Assembly (NCBI RefSeq): GCF_900100375.1
Contig: NZ_FNEZ01000001.1
Coordinates: 186,001-250,000 of the forward strand
Length of the DNA: 64,000 bases
Direction: 5' to 3'
Source of the DNA: Flavobacterium noncentrifugens
Lineage (GTDB): Bacteria > Bacteroidota > Bacteroidia > Flavobacteriales > Flavobacteriaceae
The notes below the pieces were generated by a model that saw only the letters and a program-made list of their open reading frames with translations, had not been told where the DNA came from and did not search any database. Of this stretch, positions 17,030 through 25,458 are shown piece by piece. The first letter of the stretch is position 1. Each line of letters starts with the position of its first letter. The position numbers and the translations under genes were made by a program.

Positions 17030-19002
17030 TTGCTGTATCGAGACATAACACGACCCAGTTTCTTAGAAAAAGCATTGATCAGTTTGTAGTAATCCATGGC
17101 CATTGATAATGGCTCTGTGTTGTCTGCTTCTGGTTCTGATGAGATTTCCGATTTTAATTCTTCTATAATACGGTCGACCAAAAACCAACGCATGGTTAAA
17201 ATCGTTTCAGAAACATATTGTCCAATAGTTTGGTCTTTCAGTTTCACTATAATTTGCTGGCCTTCCCAATTGTGCAGTGATTGCTGCTCTTCGAGCATTA
17301 AAATATCGGTGACTTCGTGCGAAAATTCGGGTTTCAATTCTTTGAGGTAATTTTCAAGGCTGAAGTTTTCGTTCTGATGAAAAAAGGCAATCAGATCGTT
17401 GTAAATATCCCTGAATAAAGGATTTGCCAATTCCACTTCGTCTTCCTGCAGGCTTAAATAAATCCGTTGGTAGACTTTGTATTCTTTCATTTCGGCAACC
17501 TGCTCAATTTCGCCTTGCTCGTTGGTTTTCAAAAGCACATCTTCAAATTCTTCGGTTTTGTTGCCGTAAAGCAATAAAATTTCGATGATTTTTCGTTCAA
17601 GTTCGTATAAAACATCGATTTTTTCGGTAGCAACCGGATTTTCATTTTTAACAACTTCGAATGCTTTTTGCTCTTCTTTGATTTTCTTGCCCGTTTCGGT
17701 AATGTCTTTCTGGACAAGCTGCGCCAAAGTATTCAGCAAAACCTGCTCGGAAATATCCATGATCCTCGAAGTTTCCTGAATGTAAATTTCCCGTTGGATC
17801 CTGTCTTTGATTTTTGAAATGCTCGTAACCATATCGCGAATCAGATCGGCTTTTTTCACCGGATCATTCTTCGATTCGTCCATTAATAACGAAGCTTTGA
17901 ACTGGATGAAATCTTTGGCGTTCGTTTCAAGATATTGCAACAAAGCTTCATAGGAATTTTTTTTTGCAAAACTATCCGGATCTTCGCCATCTGGAAACGT
18001 GCAGACTTTGACGTTCATTCCTTCTTCAAGGATCAAATCGATTCCCCGGATAGAAGCACGCAAACCTGCAGCATCTCCATCAAAAAGCACGGTAATGTTT
18101 TTTGTCAATCGGTTTATGAGGCGAATTTGGTCTGGCGTTAAAGCCGTTCCCGAAGATGCCACTACATTCTCAATTCCCGATTGGTTGAATTGGATCACAT
18201 CGGTATAACCTTCAACTAAATAACAATTATTTTGTTTTGCAATCGCTTGTTTCGCCATGAAAATCCCATAAAGCACTTTACTTTTATGGTAAATGTCGCT
18301 TTCAGGCGAATTGAGATATTTGGCTGCTTTTTTATCATTTCCGAGAATTCTACCACCAAAACCCAATACGCGGCCCGACATGCTGTGGATTGGGAACATG
18401 ACGCGTCCGCGAAAACGGTCGATCAGTCTTTCTTTATTGATCGTGAGTCCGGTGCTTTCAAGAAATTCAAGTTTATAACCCTTCCCGAGCGCTTCTTTTG
18501 AAAATGCATCCCAGATTTCAGGCGAATAACCAAGCCCGAATTTCTTGATGGTTTCATTCGTAAATCCGCGTTCCTTGAAATACGAAAGCCCGATGGCTTT
18601 GCCTTCTTCAGAATTTAAAAGCGTGTCGTGGAAATATTTCTGTGCAAATTCAGAAACGAGATACATGCTTTCGCGAACATCTGTATTGGCTTTTTCCTCA
18701 GCCGTTTGTTCGGTTTCCTCAATTTCGATATTGTACTTTTTCGCGAGGTAGCGAATGGCTTCAGGATAGGTGAAATGTTCGTGTTCCATCAGGAAAGCGA
18801 CTGCGTTTCCGCCTTTTCCGGAGCTAAAATCTTTCCAGATCTGCTTGACCGGAGAAACCATAAATGACGGCGAACGCTCATCAGAAAACGGACTCAGTCC
18901 TTTGAAATTGCTTCCGGCACGTTTCAATTGCACGAAATCGCCAATGACTTCCTCAACGCGGGCAGTTTCAAAAACGGTGTCTATCGTGGATTTTGAGATC
19001 AA
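17026..19002 (-). CDS. dnaG: DNA primase DnaG with degenerate zinc-binding domain
   Basis: DnaG makes RNA primers for replication. The domain order is normal: an N-terminal CHC2-like domain (about 1-95), a TOPRIM catalytic core with VEGYTDVI (263-270), DGDAAG (308-313) and DPDS (341-344), and a C-terminal DnaB-interaction region. The oddity is in the first domain. The four Zn ligands expected by alignment to E. coli Cys40, His43, Cys61 and Cys64 are Ser37, Ser40, Asp58 and Ser61 here, while the surrounding PSFMVSP and KQIWKDF sequence is kept. The start is a TTG at 19000-19002, giving the expected MISKSTIDTVFETA N-terminus; no in-frame ATG fits better. The length is 658 residues. Confidence 0.96.
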   Translation of the reverse strand: MISKSTIDTVFETARVEEVIGDFVQLKRAGSNFKGLSPFSDERSPSFMVSPVKQIWKDFSSGKGGNAVAFLMEHEHFTYPEAIRYLAKKYNIEIEETEQTAEEKANTDVRESMYLVSEFAQKYFHDTLLNSEEGKAIGLSYFKERGFTNETIKKFGLGYSPEIWDAFSKEALGKGYKLEFLESTGLTINKERLIDRFRGRVMFPIHSMSGRVLGFGGRILGNDKKAAKYLNSPESDIYHKSKVLYGIFMAKQAIAKQNNCYLVEGYTDVIQFNQSGIENVVASSGTALTPDQIRLINRLTKNITVLFDGDAAGLRASIRGIDLILEEGMNVKVCTFPDGEDPDSFAKKNSYEALLQYLETNAKDFIQFKASLLMDESKNDPVKKADLIRDMVTSISKIKDRIQREIYIQETSRIMDISEQVLLNTLAQLVQKDITETGKKIKEEQKAFEVVKNENPVATEKIDVLYELERKIIEILLLYGNKTEEFEDVLLKTNEQGEIEQVAEMKEYKVYQRIYLSLQEDEVELANPLFRDIYNDLIAFFHQNENFSLENYLKELKPEFSHEVTDILMLEEQQSLHNWEGQQIIVKLKDQTIGQYVSETILTMRWFLVDRIIEELKSEISSEPEADNTEPLSMAMDYYKLINAFSKKLGRVMSRYSN

Positions 19003-19034
19003 TTGTTGTGGAGAATTGGAAAGTTACAAAGAGT

Positions 19035-19042
19035 CAAAGATA
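19035..19042 (-). promoter_or_regulatory. Putative -7 element for dnaG
   Basis: The minus strand reads TATCTTTG, 32 bases upstream of the TTG start. It is embedded in an AAAGTTACAAAG-rich stretch that resembles one arm of the repeat at 50522-50620. Confidence 0.45.
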
Positions 19043-19079
19043 CAAAGTTTTTAAGTTTATTTCTTGATGAAAATCAACA

Positions 19080-19162
19080 GCCCTAGCCCGGATAGCAGCG
19101 GCATCCTTTTGTGGCGCGCAGCAGAACAAAAGATACAGCGGATAGCCGGAAACAGCTCCTGA
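19080..19162 (-). repeat. Family I intergenic hairpin repeat, copy B
   Basis: The shortest copy of the GGGCTAGGG-ended subtype, about 83 bases, downstream of the 19222-20280 gene and upstream of dnaG. Read on the minus strand it starts AGGAGC, then GGCTATCCGCTG, the helix GTATCTTTTGT pairing with ACAAAAGGATGC around a loop containing the self-complementary GCGCGC, then CCGCTGCTATCC and GGGCTAGGG. GGCTATCC and GCTATCCGGG occur once on each side of the helix as imperfect direct repeats. See 2642-2750 and 63267-63391. Confidence 0.85.
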
Positions 19163-19221
19163 TAATCAAAAAAAGCGCCTCTTTCGAAGCGCTTCAAGTA
19201 TAAAACTAACTCTAACAAAAT

Positions 19222-20280
19222 CTAATTGAAATCGAAACGAACGCCGTATGAAATGTTGTTTTGGTCTGTGGCATTGTCTTTAAAAAGCGGGTTGATGTCG
19301 TATTTTACATACAAGCTGATTTCTTTGTAACCCACATAAGCACTGGCTCCGTAGATGAAATCGTTGACGTTGTAGCTGCCCTTCGTTTTTTGGGTGACAT
19401 CGTTTCCGTCGGCATCTTCGAACTCGAGGATTTGCTTGGATTTGACGTTGAAACCCGCGTAACCGCCAAGTCCGACGCGGAAACTTTCGTGCGTTTTGAA
19501 AATGCGCTTCTCGTCTTTCATTTCGCTGCCTGAAAAATCAAATTCGAGGTGAATTGGAACTACAAGGTTTACATTTCTGAAACGCGAATCTTTAAGATGG
19601 ATTACGGCTTCAACCAAATCGGTTTGCTTGCCGTTTTCTTCGAACAAACGGTTGTCTGTCGGGCGCAAATTGTTGTATTGCAACGACAATCCGTATTTGA
19701 TGTGCAGCAGGTTGTTTTCTTTGAGGATTCTCGTGTTGTTGGTAACGCCCCATTCGTAAAAATGTGACCCAAAATACCTGAAATCGGAATGGGCAAGCGC
19801 TTTATTGGTCACTAAATTGTTTCCTCCGAGCGCAAAAACAAATTGCGATGTCGTCCTGGATTCGCCAAACTCTTTTTCGTTTTTCTTTTTATTATACTTC
19901 CAGCTGATCAGAAACTTTTTAGTCGAATCGTTTTCGGTGATTTTGCCGTCTACCTTTTGCTGCACCAAATCTTTAAGTTCCTGTTCAGCTTGTGCGGTGC
20001 GGTTTTCAATGTTTTTTGCGCGTGTTTCGGCGAGTTGCAATTTTTTATCATCGGCATCTTTAGCAGAGATCTCAGCATTTTCGAGTTGCTGGTTTACGAC
20101 TTCGACTTCGGCTTTGAGTGCTGCTTTTTCTTCTTTGGTAATGGTTTCTATTTTTTCCGCAATCGCTTTGGCACGCGCTTCAAATGTTTGCGTAATTACC
20201 TCGCCTTTAATATCCTGAGCAAATATTTTCGTTAAAAAAAGGCATAGGAAAGTTGTTAAGTAAATGGTGAAATTTCTCAT
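19222..20280 (-). CDS. Predicted outer-membrane beta-barrel protein with coiled-coil N-terminus
   Basis: A 352-residue exported protein without a recognised family name. A Sec signal peptide ends at about residue 22 (KIFAQ). Residues 30-110 are rich in Ala, Glu, Lys and Gln and look like a coiled coil. From about residue 130 the pattern alternates polar and hydrophobic residues with aromatic girdles, for example SLYVKYDINPLF, and ends in a phenylalanine-containing VRFDFN strand, as in outer-membrane barrels. It lies 24 bases after a membrane protein and an ECF sigma gene on the same strand, so it is probably an output or partner of that regulatory unit. Confidence 0.7.
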   Translation of the reverse strand: MRNFTIYLTTFLCLFLTKIFAQDIKGEVITQTFEARAKAIAEKIETITKEEKAALKAEVEVVNQQLENAEISAKDADDKKLQLAETRAKNIENRTAQAEQELKDLVQQKVDGKITENDSTKKFLISWKYNKKKNEKEFGESRTTSQFVFALGGNNLVTNKALAHSDFRYFGSHFYEWGVTNNTRILKENNLLHIKYGLSLQYNNLRPTDNRLFEENGKQTDLVEAVIHLKDSRFRNVNLVVPIHLEFDFSGSEMKDEKRIFKTHESFRVGLGGYAGFNVKSKQILEFEDADGNDVTQKTKGSYNVNDFIYGASAYVGYKEISLYVKYDINPLFKDNATDQNNISYGVRFDFN

Positions 20281-20304
20281 GATTTAGTGATTTTAAGATG
20301 GTGA

Positions 20305-21063
20305 TTAATGATTTTCTTCTTCGAGGTTGTTTCTGTTGGCAAGCGCCACTTTTGCATTTCTGTAATTTTTTCCGACCGAATTGATGACTTTTTCACGGAA
20401 GGTTTGGTCGAGTTCGCCGTCTACTTGTGACAATAAGTTTTTGGCATTTACCTTTACGGATGTTTTGGAATTTTCCGGATTTGATTTTTGCGCCACCGCC
20501 AGAAGCTCGTCAGCTGTCCGGTTGTTGGCTAAAACAACGTTTGATGCGCTGTTCGTTCTTTGATTGATGATTGGTTGATTTTGATTGTTTTGTCCCGAAG
20601 CTTCGGGATGATTGATGGTATTTTCGGCCAGTTGGCTTTCACTTGTTTTTCTGATGTTTTGGATTTGTTTGATTGGTTTTGGATGATCGCTATTTGCATC
20701 TTTTACAATTGGATTTGACGCATCCGCAATTGCTGATGAATCTGTTGGATTTAAAATTTGCTGATTTTGATTTGTCAGATTTGATTGATTTTCAGATGGC
20801 TTTTTTCCATTTTCAAAAACTACATCATCTCTTCTGGAGTCGATCAATTCCTGGGTCGAACTCAAATAAATGGTTCCAATCAATAAAAAACCTGCAATAG
20901 CGGCGGCGATATACAACCATCCGAAATTTCGCTTTGGTTTGTTTTCTTTTTCTTCTGCAACAGTTAGCATCGCATTCAATCTGTCCCAAGCATTCTCACT
21001 AGGGCTGATTTCCCTCCGATTCAGCTTTTCGCTAAAATCCTTCTCCATTTTATTCCGTCCCAT
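20305..21063 (-). CDS. Single-pass membrane protein, probable anti-sigma partner of the upstream ECF factor
   Basis: A 252-residue protein with a cytoplasmic N-terminal region (about 1-46) that includes PSENAWDRLNAML, a short amphipathic segment often seen in Bacteroidetes anti-sigma-like proteins. One transmembrane helix (about 49-68, YIAAAIAGFLLIGTIYLSS) follows, then a long low-complexity periplasmic part rich in Asn, Gln and Ser. The first ATG (21061-21063) overlaps the sigma gene by 14 bases; a second ATG five codons later leaves a one-base gap and is equally plausible. No zinc-binding anti-sigma motif is visible, so the anti-sigma role is inferred from context and topology. Confidence 0.65.
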   Translation of the reverse strand: MGRNKMEKDFSEKLNRREISPSENAWDRLNAMLTVAEEKENKPKRNFGWLYIAAAIAGFLLIGTIYLSSTQELIDSRRDDVVFENGKKPSENQSNLTNQNQQILNPTDSSAIADASNPIVKDANSDHPKPIKQIQNIRKTSESQLAENTINHPEASGQNNQNQPIINQRTNSASNVVLANNRTADELLAVAQKSNPENSKTSVKVNAKNLLSQVDGELDQTFREKVINSVGKNYRNAKVALANRNNLEEENH

Positions 21064-21610
21064 TACTGTAATTTTTTAATTTATTGATCTGCTCCTGCAA
21101 CATTTTCCTGGCGTGGTGCAGTTGCGATTTCGATGTGCTTTCACTGATTCCGAGCATATTTGCGATTTCCTGATGTTTATAACCTTCGATCGCATATAGG
21201 TTGAAAATCATTTTATAACCTTCTGGCAGCGCGTCGATCAGGAACTGAATGTCATCGACACTAAAATTGCTTTCAATATTGTTAAAAGAATCTTCCTGGT
21301 AATATTCATCTTCGAGGAAACTGACCTTCTTTTTCGCCCTGATATATGACAAACATTCGTTAATCATAATCCGGCGGATCCAGCCTTCAAAACTGCCTTT
21401 GTACTCAAAATGCTTCAGATTGGTAAACACTTTCATGAAAGCGGTAATCATCAAATCTTCGGCATCGTGCAAATCTTTAATATATTGGCGGCACACGCTT
21501 AACATCTTTGGGGAAAATCTCGTGTAAATCATTTGCTGTGCCTGTCGGTTGTTTTCGACTGCAAGGCGAATGGTTTCGTGTTCTTCCTGATGTAAATTGA
21601 TGACTTTCAA
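21050..21610 (-). CDS. ECF-type RNA polymerase sigma factor
   Basis: A 186-residue sigma-70 family protein of the extracytoplasmic-function class. Region 2 (about 20-95) has DAEDLMITAFMKVFTNL, GSFEGWIRRIMINE and a CLSYIR stretch. Region 4 (about 120-175) has ALPEGYKMIFNLYAIEGYKHQEIA and ISESTSKSQLHHARKML, the promoter -35-binding helix-turn-helix. The start is a TTG at 21608-21610, giving MKVINLHQ. It is followed, with overlap, by a single-pass membrane protein and an outer-membrane protein gene, which suggests an envelope-responsive sigma unit. Confidence 0.93.
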   Translation of the reverse strand: MKVINLHQEEHETIRLAVENNRQAQQMIYTRFSPKMLSVCRQYIKDLHDAEDLMITAFMKVFTNLKHFEYKGSFEGWIRRIMINECLSYIRAKKKVSFLEDEYYQEDSFNNIESNFSVDDIQFLIDALPEGYKMIFNLYAIEGYKHQEIANMLGISESTSKSQLHHARKMLQEQINKLKNYSNGTE

Positions 21611-21758
21611 AATCGTTATTAAAGAGTTTCTATTAGCATAGACGGGAAACGTTGTGAAATAGTTGTACGAAGAATTAAAAAAAATAAAAATTTTGTGATT
21701 AAACGATTAAAACCTTAGTAAATGCAGGCTTTCGCGGACGAAAAAAATTTATCTTTTT

Positions 21759-22736
21759 TTATTTTTTTCGTTCGATGACGTAATTCACCATCAAAATCAA
21801 CGCTGATTTGAATTCAGATTCAGGATAATTTTGCAACAATTGAAGCGCTTCCTGTTGGAATTCGATCATTTTTTCTTCGGCGTAAGCCAAACCATTGTTG
21901 TTTTTGACAAAAGAAATGACTTCTTTGACCCGCTTTTTATCCTTATTGTGGTTTTTGATCGAATTGATCAGCCAAGATTTTTCCTTGGACGAACAATTAT
22001 TCAGCACATAAATCAGCGGAAGCGTCATTTTTTGTTCTTTGATGTCGATTCCGGTTGGTTTTCCGATCGCTTCTTCGGTATAATCGAACAAATCGTCTTT
22101 AATTTGAAATGCCATTCCGATGAGTTCACCAAATTTCCGCATGTTCTCAACCTGGATTTCATCTTCAATAACTGATTTCGCGCCAAGCGCACAACAAGCT
22201 GCGATTAAAGTCGCCGTTTTCTTTCGGATGATTTCATAATAAATGTCTTCGGTGATATCCAATCTTCGGGCTTTTTCAATCTGGAGCAATTCACCTTCAC
22301 TCATTTCGCGCACGGCAACTGAAATGATTTTCAATAAATCGAAATCACCATTGTCAATCGAAAGCAGCAAACCTTTAGACAACAAATAATCACCGACTAA
22401 AACGGCAATTTTGTTTTTCCAAAGTGCATTAATTGAGAAAAATCCGCGTCGCTGGTTGCTGTCATCGACTACGTCATCGTGGACTAAAGTGGCCGTATGA
22501 ATCAATTCGATAACCGAAGCGCCGCGATAGGTGCGTTCATTTACTTCTCCTTTCGACACCATTTTGGCGGTCAGAAAAACAAACATCGGACGCATTTGTT
22601 TTCCCTTCCGGTTCACAATATAATACGTAATCCGGTTTAACAGCGCCACTTGCGAAGTCATCGACTGGTAGAACTTTTTCTCAAAAAGCTCCATTTCCTG
22701 AAGAATCGGCTGTTTTATTTGTGAAGTAACATTCAT
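21759..22736 (-). CDS. Trans-polyprenyl diphosphate synthase
   Basis: A 325-residue all-alpha prenyltransferase that extends a short allylic diphosphate with isopentenyl diphosphate, most likely to supply the menaquinone side chain. The first aspartate-rich motif DDVVDD (about 85-90, in LVHDDVVDDSNQRRG) and the second DDLFDY near residue 217 chelate the Mg-diphosphate; KGKQMRP near the start is the IPP site. Chain length cannot be read with certainty. The gene is monocistronic with a well-formed promoter that places the transcription start within a few bases of the ATG. Confidence 0.93.
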   Translation of the reverse strand: MNVTSQIKQPILQEMELFEKKFYQSMTSQVALLNRITYYIVNRKGKQMRPMFVFLTAKMVSKGEVNERTYRGASVIELIHTATLVHDDVVDDSNQRRGFFSINALWKNKIAVLVGDYLLSKGLLLSIDNGDFDLLKIISVAVREMSEGELLQIEKARRLDITEDIYYEIIRKKTATLIAACCALGAKSVIEDEIQVENMRKFGELIGMAFQIKDDLFDYTEEAIGKPTGIDIKEQKMTLPLIYVLNNCSSKEKSWLINSIKNHNKDKKRVKEVISFVKNNNGLAYAEEKMIEFQQEALQLLQNYPESEFKSALILMVNYVIERKK

Positions 22737-22743
22737 TGGTTTT

Positions 22744-22774
22744 CAAAGATACTCTTTACGTTTAAAACGGCAAA
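22744..22774 (-). promoter_or_regulatory. Promoter of the polyprenyl synthase gene
   Basis: The minus strand has TTTG (22771-22774), a 19-base spacer and TATCTTTG (22744-22751), an ideal Bacteroidetes promoter. The -7 box ends only seven bases before the ATG, so the transcript should be leaderless or nearly so. Confidence 0.75.
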
Positions 22775-22846
22775 GTGAAAATTGTTATGCTTCAATTAAA
22801 CTATTTAAAATGTCAACGGTCTTAACACCAATTTAAAACCAACCTT

Positions 22847-23662
22847 ATGAAAACCAAGATTTTATATTTAAGCTTGCTGCTGACGTTGGCCGTTGGCTGC
22901 AACAAAGATGACGACAACAATAACGATTCGTCAACGACTTCGGAAGAAATCGCTTCAGCGGCAAAAATTGACAATATTTCTGATGATGTGCTTCAAATCG
23001 TTCAATCGGAATCTGATGAAAGCCAATCGGGAAAAACTACAGAAACGACCGAAAGCTTTTTATCCGACTGCGTAACAACTACAACACAACAAACCGGAAA
23101 TGCTATAGTCAGGACATTGGATTTCGGAACCGCAAACTGCGCTTTATTCAATGGAAATCTAATCCGCGGAAAAATTATTCTGACCTTCAACAATGATTTT
23201 AATGCAGCCACAAGAACCATTTCGTATGCTTTCGACAATTTTTACCACAACGACCGCCATGTAGAAGGAAACAGAACAGTTGTGAAAACGATTTTAGCAA
23301 ATGGGCATCCGCAGGCTACAATCGATTTGAATATGACTGTAACGACTCCTAACGGCGGTGTTTACTTGAGAACCGGACAACGCGTTCGGGAATTTACCGA
23401 AGGTTACAACACGCCAAATATTTTAATCGATAATGTTTTTTCTGTTACCGGAAGCTGGACAACGACCTTGCCATCCGGAAATGTGCAAACGGCAACGATT
23501 ACTTCTGCCGTAATTGCAAAATGGAATTGCATTCATATCGTTAGCGGAGCGATCGATTTTACAAGAAATGGCAACGTTGCAATTTTAGATTATGGAAGCG
23601 GAACCTGCGATGACAACGCGACCATCACGATCAACGGAACCATTCATCAAGTTCATTTATAA
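22847..23662 (+). CDS. Predicted lipoprotein of unknown function
   Basis: A 271-residue protein with a clear lipoprotein signal: MKTK, a hydrophobic core, then LAVGC with Cys18 lipidated and the low-complexity NKDDDNNNDSSTTSEE linker. The mature part is predicted beta-rich, with repeated Thr/Val strands, and holds Cys residues near CVTTTTQQTG, TANCALFNG, KWNCIHI and SGTCDD that could form disulfides. I do not recognise a named domain. The gene ends at a bidirectional terminator shared with rlmN. Its promoter is not evident. Confidence 0.75.
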   Translation: MKTKILYLSLLLTLAVGCNKDDDNNNDSSTTSEEIASAAKIDNISDDVLQIVQSESDESQSGKTTETTESFLSDCVTTTTQQTGNAIVRTLDFGTANCALFNGNLIRGKIILTFNNDFNAATRTISYAFDNFYHNDRHVEGNRTVVKTILANGHPQATIDLNMTVTTPNGGVYLRTGQRVREFTEGYNTPNILIDNVFSVTGSWTTTLPSGNVQTATITSAVIAKWNCIHIVSGAIDFTRNGNVAILDYGSGTCDDNATITINGTIHQVHL

Positions 23663-23675
23663 AAGGTTATTGAAC

Positions 23676-23705
23676 AAAAAACCGCCTTCATCGGGCGGTT
23701 TTTTT
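23676..23705. terminator. Bidirectional terminator between lipoprotein gene and rlmN
   Basis: AAAAAACCGCC pairs with GGCGGTTTTTT around a seven-base loop. The A-run and T-run make it work in both directions between the convergent genes, and its end overlaps the rlmN stop codon. Confidence 0.92.
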
Positions 23706-24747
23706 ACGCTTCTTTGTTTGCAAGTTGCCCGCAGGCAGCATCAATGTCTTTTCCGCGGCTGCGGCGCACTTTTACAATGATGTCGTTTCTTTCGAGTGCT
23801 TTTACATATTCGTTGATCGATTCATCGGAAGCTTGCTGGAATTCGCCGTCATCAATCGGGTTGTATTCGATTAAATTGACTTTACACGGCACATATTTGC
23901 AGAATTTGACCAAGGCATCAATAGACGCTTTATTGTCATTAATATCTTTCCAGACCACATATTCGTAAGTGATTTTGCTTTTGGTTTTTCTGTACCAATA
24001 TTCGAGCGATTCGCGCAAATCGGCTAGTGGAAAATTCGCGGAAAACGGCATAATGCGTGAACGGATTTCATCAATTGCCGAATGCAATGACACGGCGAGT
24101 TTGAATTTTACTTCGTCATCAGCCAATTTTTTGATCATTTTCGGAACACCTGAAGTCGAAACCGTAATCCTTTTCGGCGACATGCCCAAACCTTCATCTG
24201 AAGTGATTTTTTCTATTGCCTTGATCACATTGTTGTAATTCATCAGCGGCTCGCCCATTCCCATAAAAACAATATTCGAAAGCGGTCGGTTGTGGTACAG
24301 TTTGCTTTCGTTATGGATGGCAACCACCTGATCGTAAATTTCATCCGGATTTAAATTTCGCATTCTTTTGAGTCGTGCGGTGGCGCAAAAATTACAATCC
24401 AAACTGCAGCCTACCTGGCTTGAAACGCACGCCGTTGTTCGGGTTAATGTTGGAATCAATACCGATTCGACCACTAGACCGTCATGCAAACGCACGGCAT
24501 TTTTCACCGTTCCGTCTTCGCTGCGCTGCATTTGGTCGACCTTAATGTGGTTGATCACAAAATTATCTTCCAGCATCTGGCGTGTCGGTTTTGCGACGTT
24601 TGTCATGTCTTCAAAACTATGAGCATTTTTGCTCCAGAGCCATTCGTACACCTGATTTCCGCGAAAAGCCTTATCGCCATTCGACACAAAAAAATCACGC
24701 AACTGGTCTTTGGTTAAGGCACGTATGTCTTTCTTCTCGATTTGCAT
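23704..24747 (-). CDS. rlmN: Dual-specificity 23S rRNA/tRNA adenine-C2 methyltransferase RlmN
   Basis: Radical SAM enzyme that methylates C2 of A2503 in 23S rRNA and A37 in some tRNAs. The 4Fe-4S ligands are Cys114, Cys118 and Cys121 in GCSLDCNFC. The methyl-carrying cysteine is Cys339 in DAACGQL close to the C-terminus. Other family marks are the MGMGEPLMNY and ITVSTSG segments. The 347 residues are standard. An ideal -7 box (24752-24759) lies only four bases upstream of the ATG, so the mRNA is probably leaderless. The divergent neighbour is an O-methyltransferase. Confidence 0.96.
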   Translation of the reverse strand: MQIEKKDIRALTKDQLRDFFVSNGDKAFRGNQVYEWLWSKNAHSFEDMTNVAKPTRQMLEDNFVINHIKVDQMQRSEDGTVKNAVRLHDGLVVESVLIPTLTRTTACVSSQVGCSLDCNFCATARLKRMRNLNPDEIYDQVVAIHNESKLYHNRPLSNIVFMGMGEPLMNYNNVIKAIEKITSDEGLGMSPKRITVSTSGVPKMIKKLADDEVKFKLAVSLHSAIDEIRSRIMPFSANFPLADLRESLEYWYRKTKSKITYEYVVWKDINDNKASIDALVKFCKYVPCKVNLIEYNPIDDGEFQQASDESINEYVKALERNDIIVKVRRSRGKDIDAACGQLANKEA

Positions 24748-24751
24748 TTTG

Positions 24752-24759
24752 CAAAAGTA
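24752..24759 (-). promoter_or_regulatory. Putative -7 element for rlmN
   Basis: The minus strand reads TACTTTTG, with only four bases between it and the rlmN ATG, which implies a leaderless transcript. No well-spaced TTG is visible. Confidence 0.5.
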
Positions 24760-24773
24760 GTCTTATTTATCAA

Positions 24774-24801
24774 TTTGTTGAATCGATAATTTATAACTTT
24801 G
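24774..24801 (+). promoter_or_regulatory. Putative promoter of the O-methyltransferase gene
   Basis: TTTG (24774-24777), a 16-base spacer and TAACTTTG (24794-24801), with the ATG at 24817. It is back-to-back with the rlmN -7 box in a 69-base intergenic region. Confidence 0.6.
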
Positions 24802-24816
24802 GCAAAAATTTAAACG

Positions 24817-25458
24817 ATGCACTTTATTTCAGACGAATTGGACGATTATGTGACGCAACATTCTGAGAACGAACCCGAATTGCTATCGGCGCTGAACAAA
24901 GAAACGTACCAGAAGATTTTGCTTCCGCGAATGCTGAGCGGGCATTTCCAGGGGCGCGTTTTGAGCATGCTTTCAAAATTGATCCGCCCAAAATCGATAC
25001 TTGAAATCGGGACTTATACCGGTTATGCGACCTTGTGTTTATGCGAAGGCTTGCAGGAAAACGGCACCGTTCATACGATTGACATCAATGAAGAACTTTT
25101 TGATTTCCAACGAAAATATTTCGACAAATCGCCATGGGGAAACCAGATTATGCAGTATTTGGGCGACGCATTGGAAATTATTCCGAACCTGAATACCAAA
25201 TTCGACCTTGTATTTGTCGATGCGGATAAAGAAAATTACATTGCCTATTTTAACATGATCGTTCCGATGATGGAAAAAGGCGGGATTATTTTATCTGACA
25301 ACGTTTTGTGGAGTGGAAAAGTCCTTGAGCCTTTAAATCCCAAAGACAAAAGCACGAAAGAATTACTGGAATACAATCAATTGTTGAAAGAAGACCCGCG
25401 TGTAGAAACTGTTTTACTACCAATACGCGATGGCTTAACCGTTAGTCGGATTGTCTAA
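24817..25458 (+). CDS. SAM-dependent O-methyltransferase (COMT-like family 3)
   Basis: A 213-residue class I methyltransferase of the type that methylates catechol-like hydroxyls. The SAM-binding loop is ILEIGTYTGYATLCL (motif I, about 61-75). HTIDIN supplies the ribose-binding acid, and FVDADKENY (about 138-146) is the metal-binding DADK motif of cation-dependent enzymes; a second conserved DNVLWSG follows. The natural substrate is unknown. Its end overlaps that of the convergent PAP2 gene by 24 bases. Confidence 0.9.
   Translation: MHFISDELDDYVTQHSENEPELLSALNKETYQKILLPRMLSGHFQGRVLSMLSKLIRPKSILEIGTYTGYATLCLCEGLQENGTVHTIDINEELFDFQRKYFDKSPWGNQIMQYLGDALEIIPNLNTKFDLVFVDADKENYIAYFNMIVPMMEKGGIILSDNVLWSGKVLEPLNPKDKSTKELLEYNQLLKEDPRVETVLLPIRDGLTVSRIV

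Noticed and set aside
17026-19002. Frameshift or pseudogene explanation for the missing zinc ligands in dnaG
   Set aside because: The frame is open for 658 codons, residues between and around the ligand positions align well with other primases, and the catalytic motifs are intact.
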